From assembly GCF_030684185.1 (NCBI RefSeq), contig NZ_JAUXOY010000027.1, positions 124,001 through 188,000 of the forward strand: DNA of 64,000 nt, written 5' to 3'. Source of the stretch: Methylotenera sp. GTDB lineage: Bacteria > Pseudomonadota > Gammaproteobacteria > Burkholderiales > Methylophilaceae. Below are positions 9,601 to 19,292 of this stretch, in pieces. The notes under the pieces are model-generated. The model was given only the letters and a program-made list of their open reading frames with translations. It did not search any database and had not been told where the DNA came from. The translations under genes were made by a program, and so were the position numbers. How positions within the stretch are numbered: position 1 is the first letter of the stretch; each line of letters starts with the position of its first letter.

Positions 9601-10467
9601 ATGTCTATTAGTCTGCAAAAACCATTTAAAAACTTAATTGCATTTTGCTTTTTAGTCACTTTCTGTGCTTCTGTTTTTGCTGAACAGGGCTTGTTCTGGA
9701 AAGCAGAATCGCCTGCAAGTAAAGATATCTATCTATTTGGTACCATGCATACCGATGATAATCGAATCACTGATTTTTCGCCCACGGTCATTAATGCCAT
9801 AAAGTCGGTGGATGCCTTTATGATGGAAACGCTGTCGCCGAATGACCCAAGTGTATTTATGATGCCCGACGGAGACTTAACAACCCTGCTGACGGAAAAA
9901 GAATTAGATCAGGTATATGCGCTTGCTGAGTTTCATGTCATGCATCGAGAAGCTGCAACGCATATGAAACCATGGTTGTTAGCTGTAGTGTTTGATTCAC
10001 CTAAGCCTTTAACCCCGTTTGCGCAAGATAATTTACTCATGACAAAAGCGGAGGAATCGGCCAAAGAAGTGATTGGTATTGAGGATACGAAAGAGCATTT
10101 TGGTTTGATGGATGACTTTAGCCGCGATGAACAGCTCACCATGTTGCGCGCTGTATTAAAGCGTACACCAGCGCAAAAAGAACGAGATTTTGAGTTGCTG
10201 ATAAATGCTTATTTAGCAGGTGATAGTAACAAGGTAGCGGCACTGGATGAAAAAATTACCGGCGGCATGCTACCACCAGCGTTATGGCAAAAAATGCGTG
10301 TGAGTTTATTGGATAAGCGCAATATTGTCATGGCAGAACGTATTGTTGACGAAGCCAAAAACAAAAAAGTATTTGTAGCTGTTGGCGCTTCTCACCTGGC
10401 GGGTGACGGCGGATTGATTGCCAGGTTAAATGCCGCTGGATATACGTTAAGCCCTGTTGCAAAATGA
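9601..10467 (+). CDS. TraB/GumN family protein with signal peptide
   Basis: This 288-residue protein belongs to the TraB/GumN (Tiki-like) family, proposed metalloproteases of uncertain substrate. It has a signal peptide of about 27 residues (hydrophobic stretch ending VFAEQ). After it come the family's LFGTMHTDD motif near residue 47, the METLSP acidic segment, and the C-terminal VAVGASHLAGDGGL motif. It is probably periplasmic. It is a single gene, convergent with the lipocalin gene after a 16-base gap. Confidence 0.85.
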   Translation: MSISLQKPFKNLIAFCFLVTFCASVFAEQGLFWKAESPASKDIYLFGTMHTDDNRITDFSPTVINAIKSVDAFMMETLSPNDPSVFMMPDGDLTTLLTEKELDQVYALAEFHVMHREAATHMKPWLLAVVFDSPKPLTPFAQDNLLMTKAEESAKEVIGIEDTKEHFGLMDDFSRDEQLTMLRAVLKRTPAQKERDFELLINAYLAGDSNKVAALDEKITGGMLPPALWQKMRVSLLDKRNIVMAERIVDEAKNKKVFVAVGASHLAGDGGLIARLNAAGYTLSPVAK

Positions 10468-10483
10468 TGATGTTGAATCACTT

Positions 10484-11053
10484 TTAATTGACGTGCGGCC
10501 CAACTTTGTAATGAATGATTTCAGAAGTCTGCTGAACATGGATTAACTTGTCCGTGTCGAAGCCAAGTTCTTTGGCTTGGGCAATCAAGTGTTGTTTAAT
10601 TGGGTAGGTAAGCTGTGGTGTGCGTGAAAGTATCCACAAATATGATTTATCAGGACCACAAATCATTACGTAATTATAGTAAGGCTTGTCTAACTCAATA
10701 ATATTGTAAGCCCCATAAAATGGCCCAAAAAACGATACTTTGAGTTTTCCGGTATTAGTTTTATCGGCGTTTGGCGGGTCAATAAAATAAGCTTTGCCTT
10801 CAGCTTCTTTCCATTCATTGGTTTTGGCATTAAAGCCGCGATTGATGACTTTAATGCCGCCATCATCGCGCAGACTGTAAGTTGCGGTTACATTTTCTAA
10901 ATCCCGTTCAAATGAATGGTCAAGCCGCGCGATTTCATACCAAGTGCCTAGATATTGGCTGGCATCGACACTTTTGACGACATTTACATTGTCTGGTACA
11001 CCCATGCACGAGCTGAGTAAAAAAACAAAAGCGAGTAAAAAAGTGTTTTTCAT
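10484..11053 (-). CDS. blc: Outer-membrane lipocalin (Blc)
   Basis: Blc is a bacterial lipocalin that binds lysophospholipids or fatty acids at the outer membrane. It has 189 residues from the ATG at 11053. It starts with a lipoprotein signal (MKNTFLLAFVFLLSSC), whose lipobox LSSC is cleaved before Cys16. The lipocalin signature GTWYEIARLDHSFER and the later YLWILSRTP block follow. An in-frame ATG at 11071 is less likely because it disrupts the signal peptide. The gene stands alone. Confidence 0.9.
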   Translation of the reverse strand: MKNTFLLAFVFLLSSCMGVPDNVNVVKSVDASQYLGTWYEIARLDHSFERDLENVTATYSLRDDGGIKVINRGFNAKTNEWKEAEGKAYFIDPPNADKTNTGKLKVSFFGPFYGAYNIIELDKPYYNYVMICGPDKSYLWILSRTPQLTYPIKQHLIAQAKELGFDTDKLIHVQQTSEIIHYKVGPHVN

Positions 11054-11211
11054 TAATCCAATCCTACACATTAATTTAAATGTACGCGAGCGTGTGACTT
11101 TACAAAAGACGATGATGGTTGCAATTTTTCACTTAGGGTTAACATAGCCTTATGACAAAACCTAGATATAATTCTCAAGTCCAATTTATATGTCAAATTC
11201 ATTCTTATCTG

Positions 11212-11616
11212 TCAGTTTGATTGAAGTGTCAGCTTGATTAAAGCTGCAACGACTATCACCAATACAAAAATAAGCCCTGAAACCCAACGCAGCCGAATTC
11301 GGTTAGCTTCAACCCGTTTGATTAACTCGGTGTTTTGCATAGCTAAAGCCTGAATTAATTCAGATGAGGTTAACATTTGTTTTTGTAGTTCAGAAAGAGT
11401 AACGTCAAAAGCGTTAAGCTTTACCAGAAGCTTGGAAATAATTTCAGCGTCTGTCGATGCGCCCGGGGGAATCTCAAATGGCGATGTGTTTTCAACAGGC
11501 GACTTTTTTGTGACGGTATTCCAAAGTTTTTTCGCACCATCAGCAATCGCCGGAGCTTTTGATATTACCTCTTTCCAAGGTACTGCGCTTAGTAAGGAAA
11601 TCCAGCCTACAGCCAT
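11212..11616 (-). CDS. Small protein with coiled-coil-like middle and C-terminal membrane helix
   Basis: I do not recognise this 134-residue protein. It begins MAVGWISLLSAVPWKEVI and has a Pro/Ser/Thr-rich linker. A likely helical amphipathic stretch follows at about 55-100 (LLVKLNAFDVTLSELQKQML and on), then a single C-terminal transmembrane helix (about 110-130). The architecture is that of a tail-anchored membrane protein with a cytoplasmic helical domain. It is monocistronic, flanked by AT-rich spacers. Confidence 0.6.
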   Translation of the reverse strand: MAVGWISLLSAVPWKEVISKAPAIADGAKKLWNTVTKKSPVENTSPFEIPPGASTDAEIISKLLVKLNAFDVTLSELQKQMLTSSELIQALAMQNTELIKRVEANRIRLRWVSGLIFVLVIVVAALIKLTLQSN

Positions 11617-11769
11617 AGAGTAGCCTTTCGAAATAAATAAAATACATCTGCAATATATGCTTACTTTTTAGAGTTTATCTTGAACTTTGCGCAAATAGAT
11701 TGATTTCTACGTTAAGGGCGCTAATTAACGATACTCAATTTTCAGTTAGTTTAACGCAAGAAAGCATAA

Positions 11770-12486
11770 TTATTTTGGGCTAAGTTTTTTCATATCATCT
11801 GCAGTCAGCCAACACCATTTGCCCACGGCCAAGTTATCAGGTAGTTTTAGCTCGCCAATTTGAATACGTTTTAAGCCTTCAACGCGGTTGCTAATTGCGG
11901 CAACCATACGTTTTACTTGATGATATTTTCCTTCTGCAAGCGTCATGTGAATTACATACTCGTTGATTCGTGTGCAGGCCAGCGCGGCGATGGGTGCATT
12001 TTCATCGATCAATTGCACACCTTTTAAAACATGTGCGATTTGTTCATCACTGACAGGGTGTTTACAGGTGACTTCGTAGACTTTTGGCACCTTGTGTTTG
12101 GGTGAACTCATGCGATGGATAAACTGTCCGTCATCTGAAATTAGAATCAAACCAGTAGTATCTTCGTCCAGGCGGCCAATACACTGCACGTCTCGAACAA
12201 CCAGCGGGTGGGGTAACAGGCTATAAATGGTAGGGTGATGCTGGGTTTTGTGCGAACACTCGTAATTGCTGGGCTTATGCAGCATTAAGTAGGATTTTTC
12301 ACGGTAATCCCACGGTTCGCCTTTTACCGTGTAATGCAGGTTTTCTAGGTCAAAAGTTGCATCAGGGTCGTCACACATAGTGCCATTAACAGTGATTTCT
12401 TCGTTTAGAATCATGATGCGGCATTGCTTACGTGTACCAAAGCCTTGGTTGCTGATAATGCGTTCTATATTGAGTTTTTTAGCCAT
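11770..12486 (-). CDS. rsuA: 16S rRNA pseudouridine(516) synthase RsuA
   Basis: RsuA isomerises U516 of 16S rRNA to pseudouridine during 30S assembly. It has 238 residues: an N-terminal S4-like RNA-binding domain (about 1-60), then the RluB/E/F/RsuA catalytic domain with GRLDEDTTGL, which carries the catalytic Asp, and the EGKYHQVKRM block. The Glu in LDEDTTGL fits small-subunit RsuA rather than RluB/E/F, but the exact target is inferred. A strong hairpin separates it from aqpZ upstream. Confidence 0.88.
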   Translation of the reverse strand: MAKKLNIERIISNQGFGTRKQCRIMILNEEITVNGTMCDDPDATFDLENLHYTVKGEPWDYREKSYLMLHKPSNYECSHKTQHHPTIYSLLPHPLVVRDVQCIGRLDEDTTGLILISDDGQFIHRMSSPKHKVPKVYEVTCKHPVSDEQIAHVLKGVQLIDENAPIAALACTRINEYVIHMTLAEGKYHQVKRMVAAISNRVEGLKRIQIGELKLPDNLAVGKWCWLTADDMKKLSPK

Positions 12487-12512
12487 GACGATATTATAAC
12501 TATAGAAATAAC

Positions 12513-12543
12513 AACGCCCACATTTTGTGGGCGTTTTGTTTTT
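12513..12543. terminator. Intrinsic terminator-like hairpin between aqpZ and rsuA
   Basis: A perfect 10-bp stem AACGCCCACA / TGTGGGCGTT (12513-12522 with 12526-12535) closes a 3-base loop. On the plus strand it is followed by TTGTTTTT, and on the minus strand by a weaker TTATTTC. Both flanking genes read leftward, so its useful role would be to end aqpZ transcription upstream of rsuA. Confidence 0.75.
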
Positions 12544-12645
12544 GGTAGGAGTAGTATTTTCGCGGATTTATCCGGAATTGGCAATGATGAACATTGCGCG
12601 AACACTTTCGCGAGCGCAGACCGCCCCTGCATTAACAGTAAGCTT

Positions 12646-13335
12646 TTAATCTTCTTTACTTACAAAATTATATATCAGTGCACCAATCACCGCGCCTACA
12701 ATTGGTGCCAGCCAAAATAGCCAAAGTTGATCTAAAGCAATGCCGCCTTCAAGTAATGCCGGGCCAGTACTGCGTGCCGGGTTCACTGATGTGTTGGTGA
12801 CAGGAATGCTGATCATGTGAATGAGTGCGAGTGTAAAGCCAATTGCAATTGGTGCCAGGCCGGCTGGCGCACGTTTATCTGTCGCGCCCATAATAATGAA
12901 TAGAAACATTGCAGTCATCGCTACTTCTGTTATTAAAGCGGCAATCATGCTGTAATGGTGTGGTGAATGCTCGCCAAAGCCGTTAGACGCTAAGCCGCCT
13001 GCGTAACCCTCCATGCCGCTTGCAATAGTGCGTATAAGTAAAGCGGCTAATATTGCGCCCAGCACTTGGGCGATAATATAGTGTGGCAATTCAGTGGCTT
13101 TAAAACGTCCGCCAGCCACTAGGCCTATAGAAACAGCAGGGTTAAGGTGGCAACCTGAAATATGGCCGATTGCATAAGCCATGGTCACTACCGTTAAGCC
13201 AAAGGCAAACGAAACACCTAGATAACCCAAACCTAAATCCGGAATGCCAGCCGCTAATACCGCGCTGCCACAGCCACCTAATACCAACCAAAAAGTACCG
13301 ATTAATTCTGCTACTGAACGTTTAGTTAATGACAT
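12646..13335 (-). CDS. aqpZ: Aquaporin Z
   Basis: AqpZ is an inner-membrane water channel of the MIP family. It has 229 residues and six transmembrane segments, with the two half-helix NPA motifs in HLNPAVSIG (about 65) and [12 protein letters not shown] (about 185). The Arg after the second NPA and the His in the HMISIPVTN segment match the narrow selectivity filter of water-specific aquaporins rather than glycerol facilitators. It is a single gene, followed by a hairpin terminator. Confidence 0.93.
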   Translation of the reverse strand: MSLTKRSVAELIGTFWLVLGGCGSAVLAAGIPDLGLGYLGVSFAFGLTVVTMAYAIGHISGCHLNPAVSIGLVAGGRFKATELPHYIIAQVLGAILAALLIRTIASGMEGYAGGLASNGFGEHSPHHYSMIAALITEVAMTAMFLFIIMGATDKRAPAGLAPIAIGFTLALIHMISIPVTNTSVNPARSTGPALLEGGIALDQLWLFWLAPIVGAVIGALIYNFVSKED

Positions 13336-13416
13336 AAGACCCCCTGTTAAAATGTTGACGTTATGAAAAATACTTAAAAAATTACTGCTATTCTAGTTAC
13401 TAATAAAGACATGCAC

Positions 13417-14598
13417 TTACTTTTGTTTCTGTTTTTTTACTGGCTTCTCTTTTTTTATCGGTTCTTTGATTTTAAGTGGCGGAATTAACTTGCCTGCCTT
13501 AAATGCTGCAAAATACTCCTGCATAATCGCACGCGTTTTATCGTCAACGATACCAGGTGCAGTTAATCTGCCAATATTGTCGCTAGATAAGAAGATGGAC
13601 TGGTCGTCTCTAAGATTAGCCTTTACAAATTTCAAGGCTGCTTTATTGGGGTTAGCATAATTTGTCGCATTAGTTATGCCTGCATGCACTTCGGCTTTCA
13701 GGATGTAATTGATGAATTTATGCGCGTTATCTGGATGGGCCGCATCAACAGGAATCGCCATCGTATCTAAAAATAGTGTAGCGCCAGACTTAGGCATGGT
13801 TGCCACTATATATTGATTGGTATTTTCTTCTTTTGCGAGCTTTCGAGCCTGATTAATGTCGCCTGCCCAAGATATGGATATGCACACTGACCCACTGGCC
13901 AACGCTTTGATTGATTGTGAAGCTGGTATGAAATGCTGGATATCTGGTTTCACTTTTACCAGCATTTCAAATGCTTGTCTGTAATCTTCCTCATTTTGAC
14001 TAAATGCAGGTTTGCCTAGGTGCTGCAAGGCGAGTGGAAATATCTCGTCAGGCGCATCTAAATATGCAATGCCGCATGATTTAAGTTTCGAGGTGTAAAC
14101 CGGGTTAAATACTAGCTCCCACAAGTTATCTGGAATGGTTGTATTACCTAATGCTTTAATCACTTTGTTTGTGTTGATGCCAATGCTGGTGTAGCCCCAT
14201 AACCAGCCAGCCAAATAATTATTGCCAGGGTCAGCACTTTCTAATTTCGTCAGAATGCCAGTGTCGAGGTTTTTCCAGTTAGGCAGTTTAGATTTATCCA
14301 GCTTTTGAAATGCACCTTTTTCAATTTCAAGTTTTGCCCAGTTTGATGACGGAACTACAATGTCGTAGCCAGTTTTTTTGGTAAGTAACTTTGCGTACAA
14401 GCTTTCATTGCTCTCATAGGTATCATAGCGCACTTTAATACCTGTTTCTTTTTCAAAATTGGCAATGGTGTCAGGTGCTATGTAGTCCGTCCAATTGTAA
14501 ACATTGAGGACTTTTGCTTCATCTGCATAGCACGTTGAACCCATGCCAATAAGAGCGCCAAGCAGTGCTTGTAAAATAGTTTTTTTGTATGTGTTCAT
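13417..14598 (-). CDS. potF: Polyamine ABC transporter substrate-binding protein (PotF-like)
   Basis: This 393-residue periplasmic solute-binding protein resembles PotF/PotD, which bind putrescine or spermidine. A signal peptide (about 25 residues, ending CYADE) is followed by the family opening VLNVYNWTDYIAPDTI, then YDIVVPSSNW, LWGYTSIGIN and SISWAGDINQARK. The C-terminus adds a Lys/Pro-rich tail (IKEPIKKEKPVKKQKQK) that I do not recall from typical PotF proteins. No potGHI-type ATPase or permease genes are adjacent, so it must work with distant partners or as a sensor. Confidence 0.85.
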   Translation of the reverse strand: MNTYKKTILQALLGALIGMGSTCYADEAKVLNVYNWTDYIAPDTIANFEKETGIKVRYDTYESNESLYAKLLTKKTGYDIVVPSSNWAKLEIEKGAFQKLDKSKLPNWKNLDTGILTKLESADPGNNYLAGWLWGYTSIGINTNKVIKALGNTTIPDNLWELVFNPVYTSKLKSCGIAYLDAPDEIFPLALQHLGKPAFSQNEEDYRQAFEMLVKVKPDIQHFIPASQSIKALASGSVCISISWAGDINQARKLAKEENTNQYIVATMPKSGATLFLDTMAIPVDAAHPDNAHKFINYILKAEVHAGITNATNYANPNKAALKFVKANLRDDQSIFLSSDNIGRLTAPGIVDDKTRAIMQEYFAAFKAGKLIPPLKIKEPIKKEKPVKKQKQK

Positions 14599-14727
14599 AT
14601 CACTTTAACAATTTTTATTCTAATTTTTCGTTTTAATTATTAGCAAAGTATAATTGTTCTCATGAGTTAAAATGTTGTCTGAATTTGTTAACTATTGTTA
14701 TGTCTTTCGCGGGGTTGGTTTTTAGTT

Positions 14728-15522
14728 ATGTCTTTTAAGCATATTGTTTCACGAGATAATCCTGTATTTAAGCAGCTAAAAAAACTTGCAGATAATTCAC
14801 GCGAGCGGCGTAATGAAGGCAAGACGTTGTTAGATGGCGTACATTTGATAGAGGCTTATTTGGAAGCTTTTAACGACGCTGGAATTGAGTTAATCATCAT
14901 TCCTGAAGGGCAAAGCAGCGTTGAAGCTACTGGGTTGATTCAATCATTAGAGCATATTGCTACTATTATGTTGCCTACCCTGATGTTTGCAGAATTAACG
15001 CCTGTCGCTAGTGCCACAGGCATTTTAGCTTTGGTAAAAATACCTCAGTTAGCTGCTCCAGAGCAACCAGCATTCGCGCTGATGCTGGAGGCTATTCAGG
15101 ACCCTGGTAATCTAGGCAGTATGTTACGCACAGCAGCAGCAGCAGGTGTTGAAACTGTTTATTTGAGCACGAGCTGCACTGATGCATGGTCACCCAAAGC
15201 TTTACGGGGCGGACAGGGCGCACAATTTGTGTTGCCCATAGTTGAGCGCGCGGATTTAATTGTTGAATTGCAAAATTTTGGTGGAAATAGCTATGCTGCA
15301 ACCATGCAAGGTGAATCTCTTTATGTGCAAGATTTAACACAGGCCACGGCATTTGTCATTGGCAATGAGGGTGCGGGGTTACGCAAACAAACTATAGCCG
15401 CAACGACTAAGCCTATTACGATCCCTATGGCCAAAAGTGCCTTGGGGTCTGTTGAATCACTCAATGCTGGCGCTGCAGCTGCAGTGTGTTTGTTTGAACG
15501 TCAACGTCAAGTCTTACTTTGA
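14728..15522 (+). CDS. SpoU/TrmH family RNA 2'-O-methyltransferase
   Basis: This SPOUT-class methyltransferase probably methylates a ribose in rRNA or tRNA (RlmB/TrmH/TsnR type). It has 264 residues from the ATG at 14728, chosen because MSFKHIVSRDNP matches the substrate-binding domain start; an upstream in-frame start at 14695 adds 11 unlikely residues. The trefoil-knot motifs are IQDPGNLGSMLRTA (motif 1), FVIGNEGAGL (motif 2) and IPMAKSALGSVESLNAGAAA (motif 3). The target nucleotide cannot be read from the sequence. The pilin gene follows 13 bases downstream. Confidence 0.87.
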   Translation: MSFKHIVSRDNPVFKQLKKLADNSRERRNEGKTLLDGVHLIEAYLEAFNDAGIELIIIPEGQSSVEATGLIQSLEHIATIMLPTLMFAELTPVASATGILALVKIPQLAAPEQPAFALMLEAIQDPGNLGSMLRTAAAAGVETVYLSTSCTDAWSPKALRGGQGAQFVLPIVERADLIVELQNFGGNSYAATMQGESLYVQDLTQATAFVIGNEGAGLRKQTIAATTKPITIPMAKSALGSVESLNAGAAAAVCLFERQRQVLL

Positions 15523-15535
15523 GTCTTGCTGAAAA

Positions 15536-16027
15536 ATGAAGCCTATTTTCAAGCTAAAGTCCAAGGGTTTTTCTGCTATTGAAATGATGGTTGTGGTTGC
15601 CATTATTGCAATTCTGGCAATGATTGCCATTCCCTCAAGTATGGGGCGCATTGTTAAAGAGCAAGTGCAAGCTGCCTTGCCGTTAGCAGACATTGCAAAA
15701 GAGCCAGTCGTAGCTACCTGGAAAATGTCTAAAAAATTACCTGCAGACAATAAAGAAGCCGGATTGCCCGCACCAGAGCTAATTGTAAGTAATTTAATTA
15801 GCGCAGTTGAGTTGCAAGATGGCGTTATTCATATGACTTTTGGTAATAAAGCCCATCCAAAAATCAAAGGTAAAATACTGTCAATCAGACCCGCAGTCAT
15901 AGAAGAGTCTCAGATCGTGCCTGTGGCTTGGGTGTGTGGCAAGGCAAAAGCACCTGATAAAATGGCGCTGAAAGGTGATAATAAAACCAATATTTCTGAT
16001 GAATATTTACCGTATTTGTGTAAATAA
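15536..16027 (+). CDS. Type IV pilin-like protein
   Basis: This 163-residue class IVa pilin-like protein has a short leader and prepilin peptidase site (SKG before FSAIEMMVVVAIIAILAMIA), with Glu5 of the mature chain and a hydrophobic N-terminal helix. The C-terminal domain ends in a possible disulfide loop between VCGKAK (about residue 140) and the penultimate Cys (YLCK). No pilus assembly genes are close by. It could be a major pilin, a minor pilin or a pseudopilin. Confidence 0.82.
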   Translation: MKPIFKLKSKGFSAIEMMVVVAIIAILAMIAIPSSMGRIVKEQVQAALPLADIAKEPVVATWKMSKKLPADNKEAGLPAPELIVSNLISAVELQDGVIHMTFGNKAHPKIKGKILSIRPAVIEESQIVPVAWVCGKAKAPDKMALKGDNKTNISDEYLPYLCK

Positions 16028-16094
16028 ATCATGTGCGTAACTGGTGTAAGCAGTTTTTTAACAAATAGTTTTTGTATTTAGTTCATATTGAGCT

Positions 16095-17018
16095 TTAGTG
16101 GATATTGGGGCTGGCGATGACTGCAGGCTCATCAGCCATTAATTGTGCCGCATCAATTTTATCAAAAACATAAAGTGCATTACAAAAGTCGCAGTGCACC
16201 TCAATATTTCCTCTCTCCTCAATAATGCTGTTTAATTCTTCATTCCCCAGCATGCGCAACATGCTGGACACGCTTTTGTGTGTGCAACTACAAAAAAACC
16301 GTGTTGTGCTGGCTTCAAAAAGCCGCACATCTTCTTCGTGAAAGAGTCGTGTAAGTATCGTTTCTGCCGGTAAGTTAAGCAACTCGTCATCTTGTATCGT
16401 GCTTGCTAAATGCCCTACACGATTCCAAGTATCAAAATCTTGAGCTGAATTATCGTGGCTTTGCGTTACCTGATTCATCGTTTCAGGTAACTTTTGTATC
16501 AGCATACCAGCCGCAGAATTTCCGTCACAACATAACCAAATTCTGGTATCAATTTGCTCTGAAAGCATCATGTAATTCTCCAGCACAGCGCTAATGCTAT
16601 TACCTTCTAGCGGCACGATACCATGGTAGGTCTGTCCTCCATCTTTAGGGTCAAGCGTAATCATGAATTGTGCCTGATCAACCAAATCAAATAAATTCTG
16701 ACTATCTTGAATATCACCACTCCATTTGGCGGTAGCGCGAATTTTTAGTACGGCATTAGTATCAGAAGAGCACTCGACAACCAAAAGTTTTAGCAGACCT
16801 TTGCTTTGAATTTGTAAAACCAAAGCCCCTTTCATTTTTAGCGTGGCAGCGAGCAGGGCACTGGCAGCCATCAGCTCGCCAAGCGATTTTCTTAAACCAG
16901 CGGGTAGTTGTTGTTTATTGAGCGCAAGCTGAAAAGTTTGCGTGAGATTCACTATATTGCCGCGTACTGGTGTGTTCTCAAATATAAAGCGTTGTAGCGT
17001 GTCGTGATTATTTTTCAT
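16095..17018 (-). CDS. hslO: Redox-regulated chaperone Hsp33
   Basis: Hsp33 is a cytoplasmic holdase activated by oxidation, when its zinc-binding cysteines form disulfides. It has 307 residues, full length. The N-terminal substrate-binding domain shows RFIFENTPVRGNIVNL, and the C-terminal redox switch has CSC (in FFCSCTHKS) and CDFC about 30 residues later, the four zinc ligands. It converges with the pilin gene and is divergent from the TonB receptor gene. Confidence 0.95.
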   Translation of the reverse strand: MKNNHDTLQRFIFENTPVRGNIVNLTQTFQLALNKQQLPAGLRKSLGELMAASALLAATLKMKGALVLQIQSKGLLKLLVVECSSDTNAVLKIRATAKWSGDIQDSQNLFDLVDQAQFMITLDPKDGGQTYHGIVPLEGNSISAVLENYMMLSEQIDTRIWLCCDGNSAAGMLIQKLPETMNQVTQSHDNSAQDFDTWNRVGHLASTIQDDELLNLPAETILTRLFHEEDVRLFEASTTRFFCSCTHKSVSSMLRMLGNEELNSIIEERGNIEVHCDFCNALYVFDKIDAAQLMADEPAVIASPNIH

Positions 17019-17069
17019 CTACGAATTTTAACATTGAGCCAACTTATTGTTTCAACTTTTGTATTGTAA

Positions 17070-17084
17070 TGATAATGATTCTCA
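17070..17084 (+). promoter_or_regulatory. Fur box upstream of the TonB receptor gene
   Basis: TGATAATGATTCTCA matches 14 of 15 positions of the 7-1-7 Fur operator TGATAATnATTATCA. It lies about 50 bases before the receptor start, where Fur would block transcription when iron is plentiful. It could also affect the divergent hslO. Confidence 0.8.
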
Positions 17085-17136
17085 TATAGAATACGATTTA
17101 ATAAATTTTGCTATGTAATATTGAATCGAGAAAAGA

Positions 17137-19251
17137 ATGCAATTTAAGCTTAAACCTATTTATGCAGCATTGATGCTAATAGCAAACAGTCCATCATTTG
17201 CAGAGCAGGCGGAAGTGCTGGTTTTGCCTCGCGTAGATGTGATTGGCACTCAGGAACAGTTGCTTAAAACACCCAGTTCAGCGACGATTATTAAACAGGA
17301 GGAGTTGGAATCCAGCCATGTATTGACGATTAATGAAGCCTTACGTAAAGCCCCTGGTGTGGTGGTGCGTGATGAAGAAGGTTTGGGCATACGGCCTAAT
17401 ATCAGCATCCGTGGCTTAAACCCGACACGTTCAACCAAGGTGTTGTTGCTAGAAGATGGAATTCCGCTCTCTTTTGCCCCCTATGGCGATAACGCGAGTT
17501 ATTATTTTCCCAGCATAGACCGCTTTAGCAGTATTGAAGTGCTTAAGGGGTCAGAGCAGATTAAGTACGGGCCACAAACGGCAGGTGGCCTGATTAACTT
17601 TATTACGCCGAATGCGCCAGAAAAATTCGGCGGACACATGAGTGTGACAGCGGGAAACCGTGATTATCTCAACACTAAAATCAATGTAGGCGGCAAAGGC
17701 GTGTTGTTTGATTACACGCATAAAGAGGGTGATGGTGCTCGTGACAATACGCATTCAAATATAGAAGATTTGAATGTGAAAATGACTAAATCACTAGGCG
17801 AAGACCATGCGATTACCGTGCGAGCCAACTGGTTTAGTGAGGATTCTCAAGTGAGCTATACCGGGCTTACGCAGAAAGAATATGAAAACTTTGGCGGTGA
17901 ATACAACCCGTTTAATCATGATAGTTTTAAAGCTACGCGCTACGGTGTTTCAGCCACGCATGATTGGCAAATTAACACCAATGCCTTGCTGACTACCAAT
18001 TTGTACTACAGCTATTTTGACCGCGACTGGTGGCGTCAAAGCAGTAACTCGGGAAACATTGCATCAGGTGCTGGTTGTACAACTGTGGGATCTGTCGAAG
18101 GGGTGGCAGAAAAAAGGCTTAGAGGCATAGCGACTAATGGCGATGACTGCCAAGGTGTGCAAGGTCGCTTGCGTACTTACGATACTTATGGCGTAGAACC
18201 GCGCTTAACGGTGACGCATGCCTGGGGTGAGTTGCAGCTTGGTGCAAAAGCGCATTTTGAAGAGCAAAATCGCATACAGATCAATGGTATTACGCCAACA
18301 GCGAGAACCGGTACTACATCAGAAAAAAATAAACGTGAAACCGATGCTTATTCTGGGTTTATCAGTAACCGTTTTGATATCGGACAATTTTCAATCACCC
18401 CCGCAGTGCGCTATGAACACATAGAAAATGAGCGCACTAATCGCTTAACAGGTGCAAAAGGTGAGGCAAGCTTGCATGAGTGGATTCCGGGTATCGGCTT
18501 TGCCTATAATCCGAACGACAATCTTACCGTGTTTGCTGGTGTGCACGAAGGTTTTGCGCCGCCACGTACTGAAGATTTAATTAGCAACACCACAGGTGGT
18601 GTGTTAGAAGTGAGTGCTGAAAAATCGACCAATTACGAACTCGGATTTAGAGCTAAACCAGTGAAGGGCTTGAACGTAGCTGCAACTGCATTCCACAACG
18701 ACTTTAAAAACCTGATTGCAGTGGGGTCTGTGGCCTCTAATTTGCCTGCGTTAGCACAGGGTGAGGCCTCGTTCACAGGCTTGGAGTTGAGTGGACAGTA
18801 TGATTTTGACAACGGTTTTTACAGCCGTCTAGCCTACACATGGTTGCCAGTGGCTGAGCAGGACTCACCGTTCAGACGATTCGACACCAATGCGATTGTT
18901 GGCGGCAGCGCAAAAGGTAATCGCCAGCCTTATGCTCCGGAAAACACGCTGACTGTTGCGCTTGGTTATAAAGTAGGTGGCTGGAATGCGCAACTGGAAG
19001 CCGTGCATGTGGGTGAGCAATATGCCGATTTTGCTGAAACAAAAGTAGCCGCACTCAATGGTCAGAATGGCGAAATTGCAAGTTACACCATTTATAACGC
19101 CGCACTGAACTACAAATACGAACCTTATAAAACGACCTTCTTTGTGACGGGGAAAAATCTGCTCGATAAAGATTACATTACGGACAGAACACGTGGTATT
19201 TTAACGGGCATGCCGAGGTTGGTGCAGGTAGGTGCCCGGTATGATTTTTAA
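17137..19251 (+). CDS. fecA: TonB-dependent outer-membrane receptor, FecA-like
   Basis: This 704-residue outer-membrane receptor is probably for ferric dicitrate or another ferric chelate. A signal peptide ends near residue 22 (SFAEQ). The plug domain follows (about 35-160: VDVIGTQEQLL, SIRGLNPTRSTKVLLLEDGIP, EVLKGSEQIKYGPQTAGG), then a 22-stranded barrel ending in a terminal aromatic (ARYDF). It lacks the N-terminal signalling domain of Escherichia coli FecA, so it is not a transducer and no FecIR pair is adjacent. A Fur box lies just upstream and a ferritin-like gene follows. Ligand identity is inference. Confidence 0.85.
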   Translation: MQFKLKPIYAALMLIANSPSFAEQAEVLVLPRVDVIGTQEQLLKTPSSATIIKQEELESSHVLTINEALRKAPGVVVRDEEGLGIRPNISIRGLNPTRSTKVLLLEDGIPLSFAPYGDNASYYFPSIDRFSSIEVLKGSEQIKYGPQTAGGLINFITPNAPEKFGGHMSVTAGNRDYLNTKINVGGKGVLFDYTHKEGDGARDNTHSNIEDLNVKMTKSLGEDHAITVRANWFSEDSQVSYTGLTQKEYENFGGEYNPFNHDSFKATRYGVSATHDWQINTNALLTTNLYYSYFDRDWWRQSSNSGNIASGAGCTTVGSVEGVAEKRLRGIATNGDDCQGVQGRLRTYDTYGVEPRLTVTHAWGELQLGAKAHFEEQNRIQINGITPTARTGTTSEKNKRETDAYSGFISNRFDIGQFSITPAVRYEHIENERTNRLTGAKGEASLHEWIPGIGFAYNPNDNLTVFAGVHEGFAPPRTEDLISNTTGGVLEVSAEKSTNYELGFRAKPVKGLNVAATAFHNDFKNLIAVGSVASNLPALAQGEASFTGLELSGQYDFDNGFYSRLAYTWLPVAEQDSPFRRFDTNAIVGGSAKGNRQPYAPENTLTVALGYKVGGWNAQLEAVHVGEQYADFAETKVAALNGQNGEIASYTIYNAALNYKYEPYKTTFFVTGKNLLDKDYITDRTRGILTGMPRLVQVGARYDF

Positions 19252-19292
19252 GTTTGTTATTCTAGTTTAAACCTAAATCAAGGAGTAAAAAA

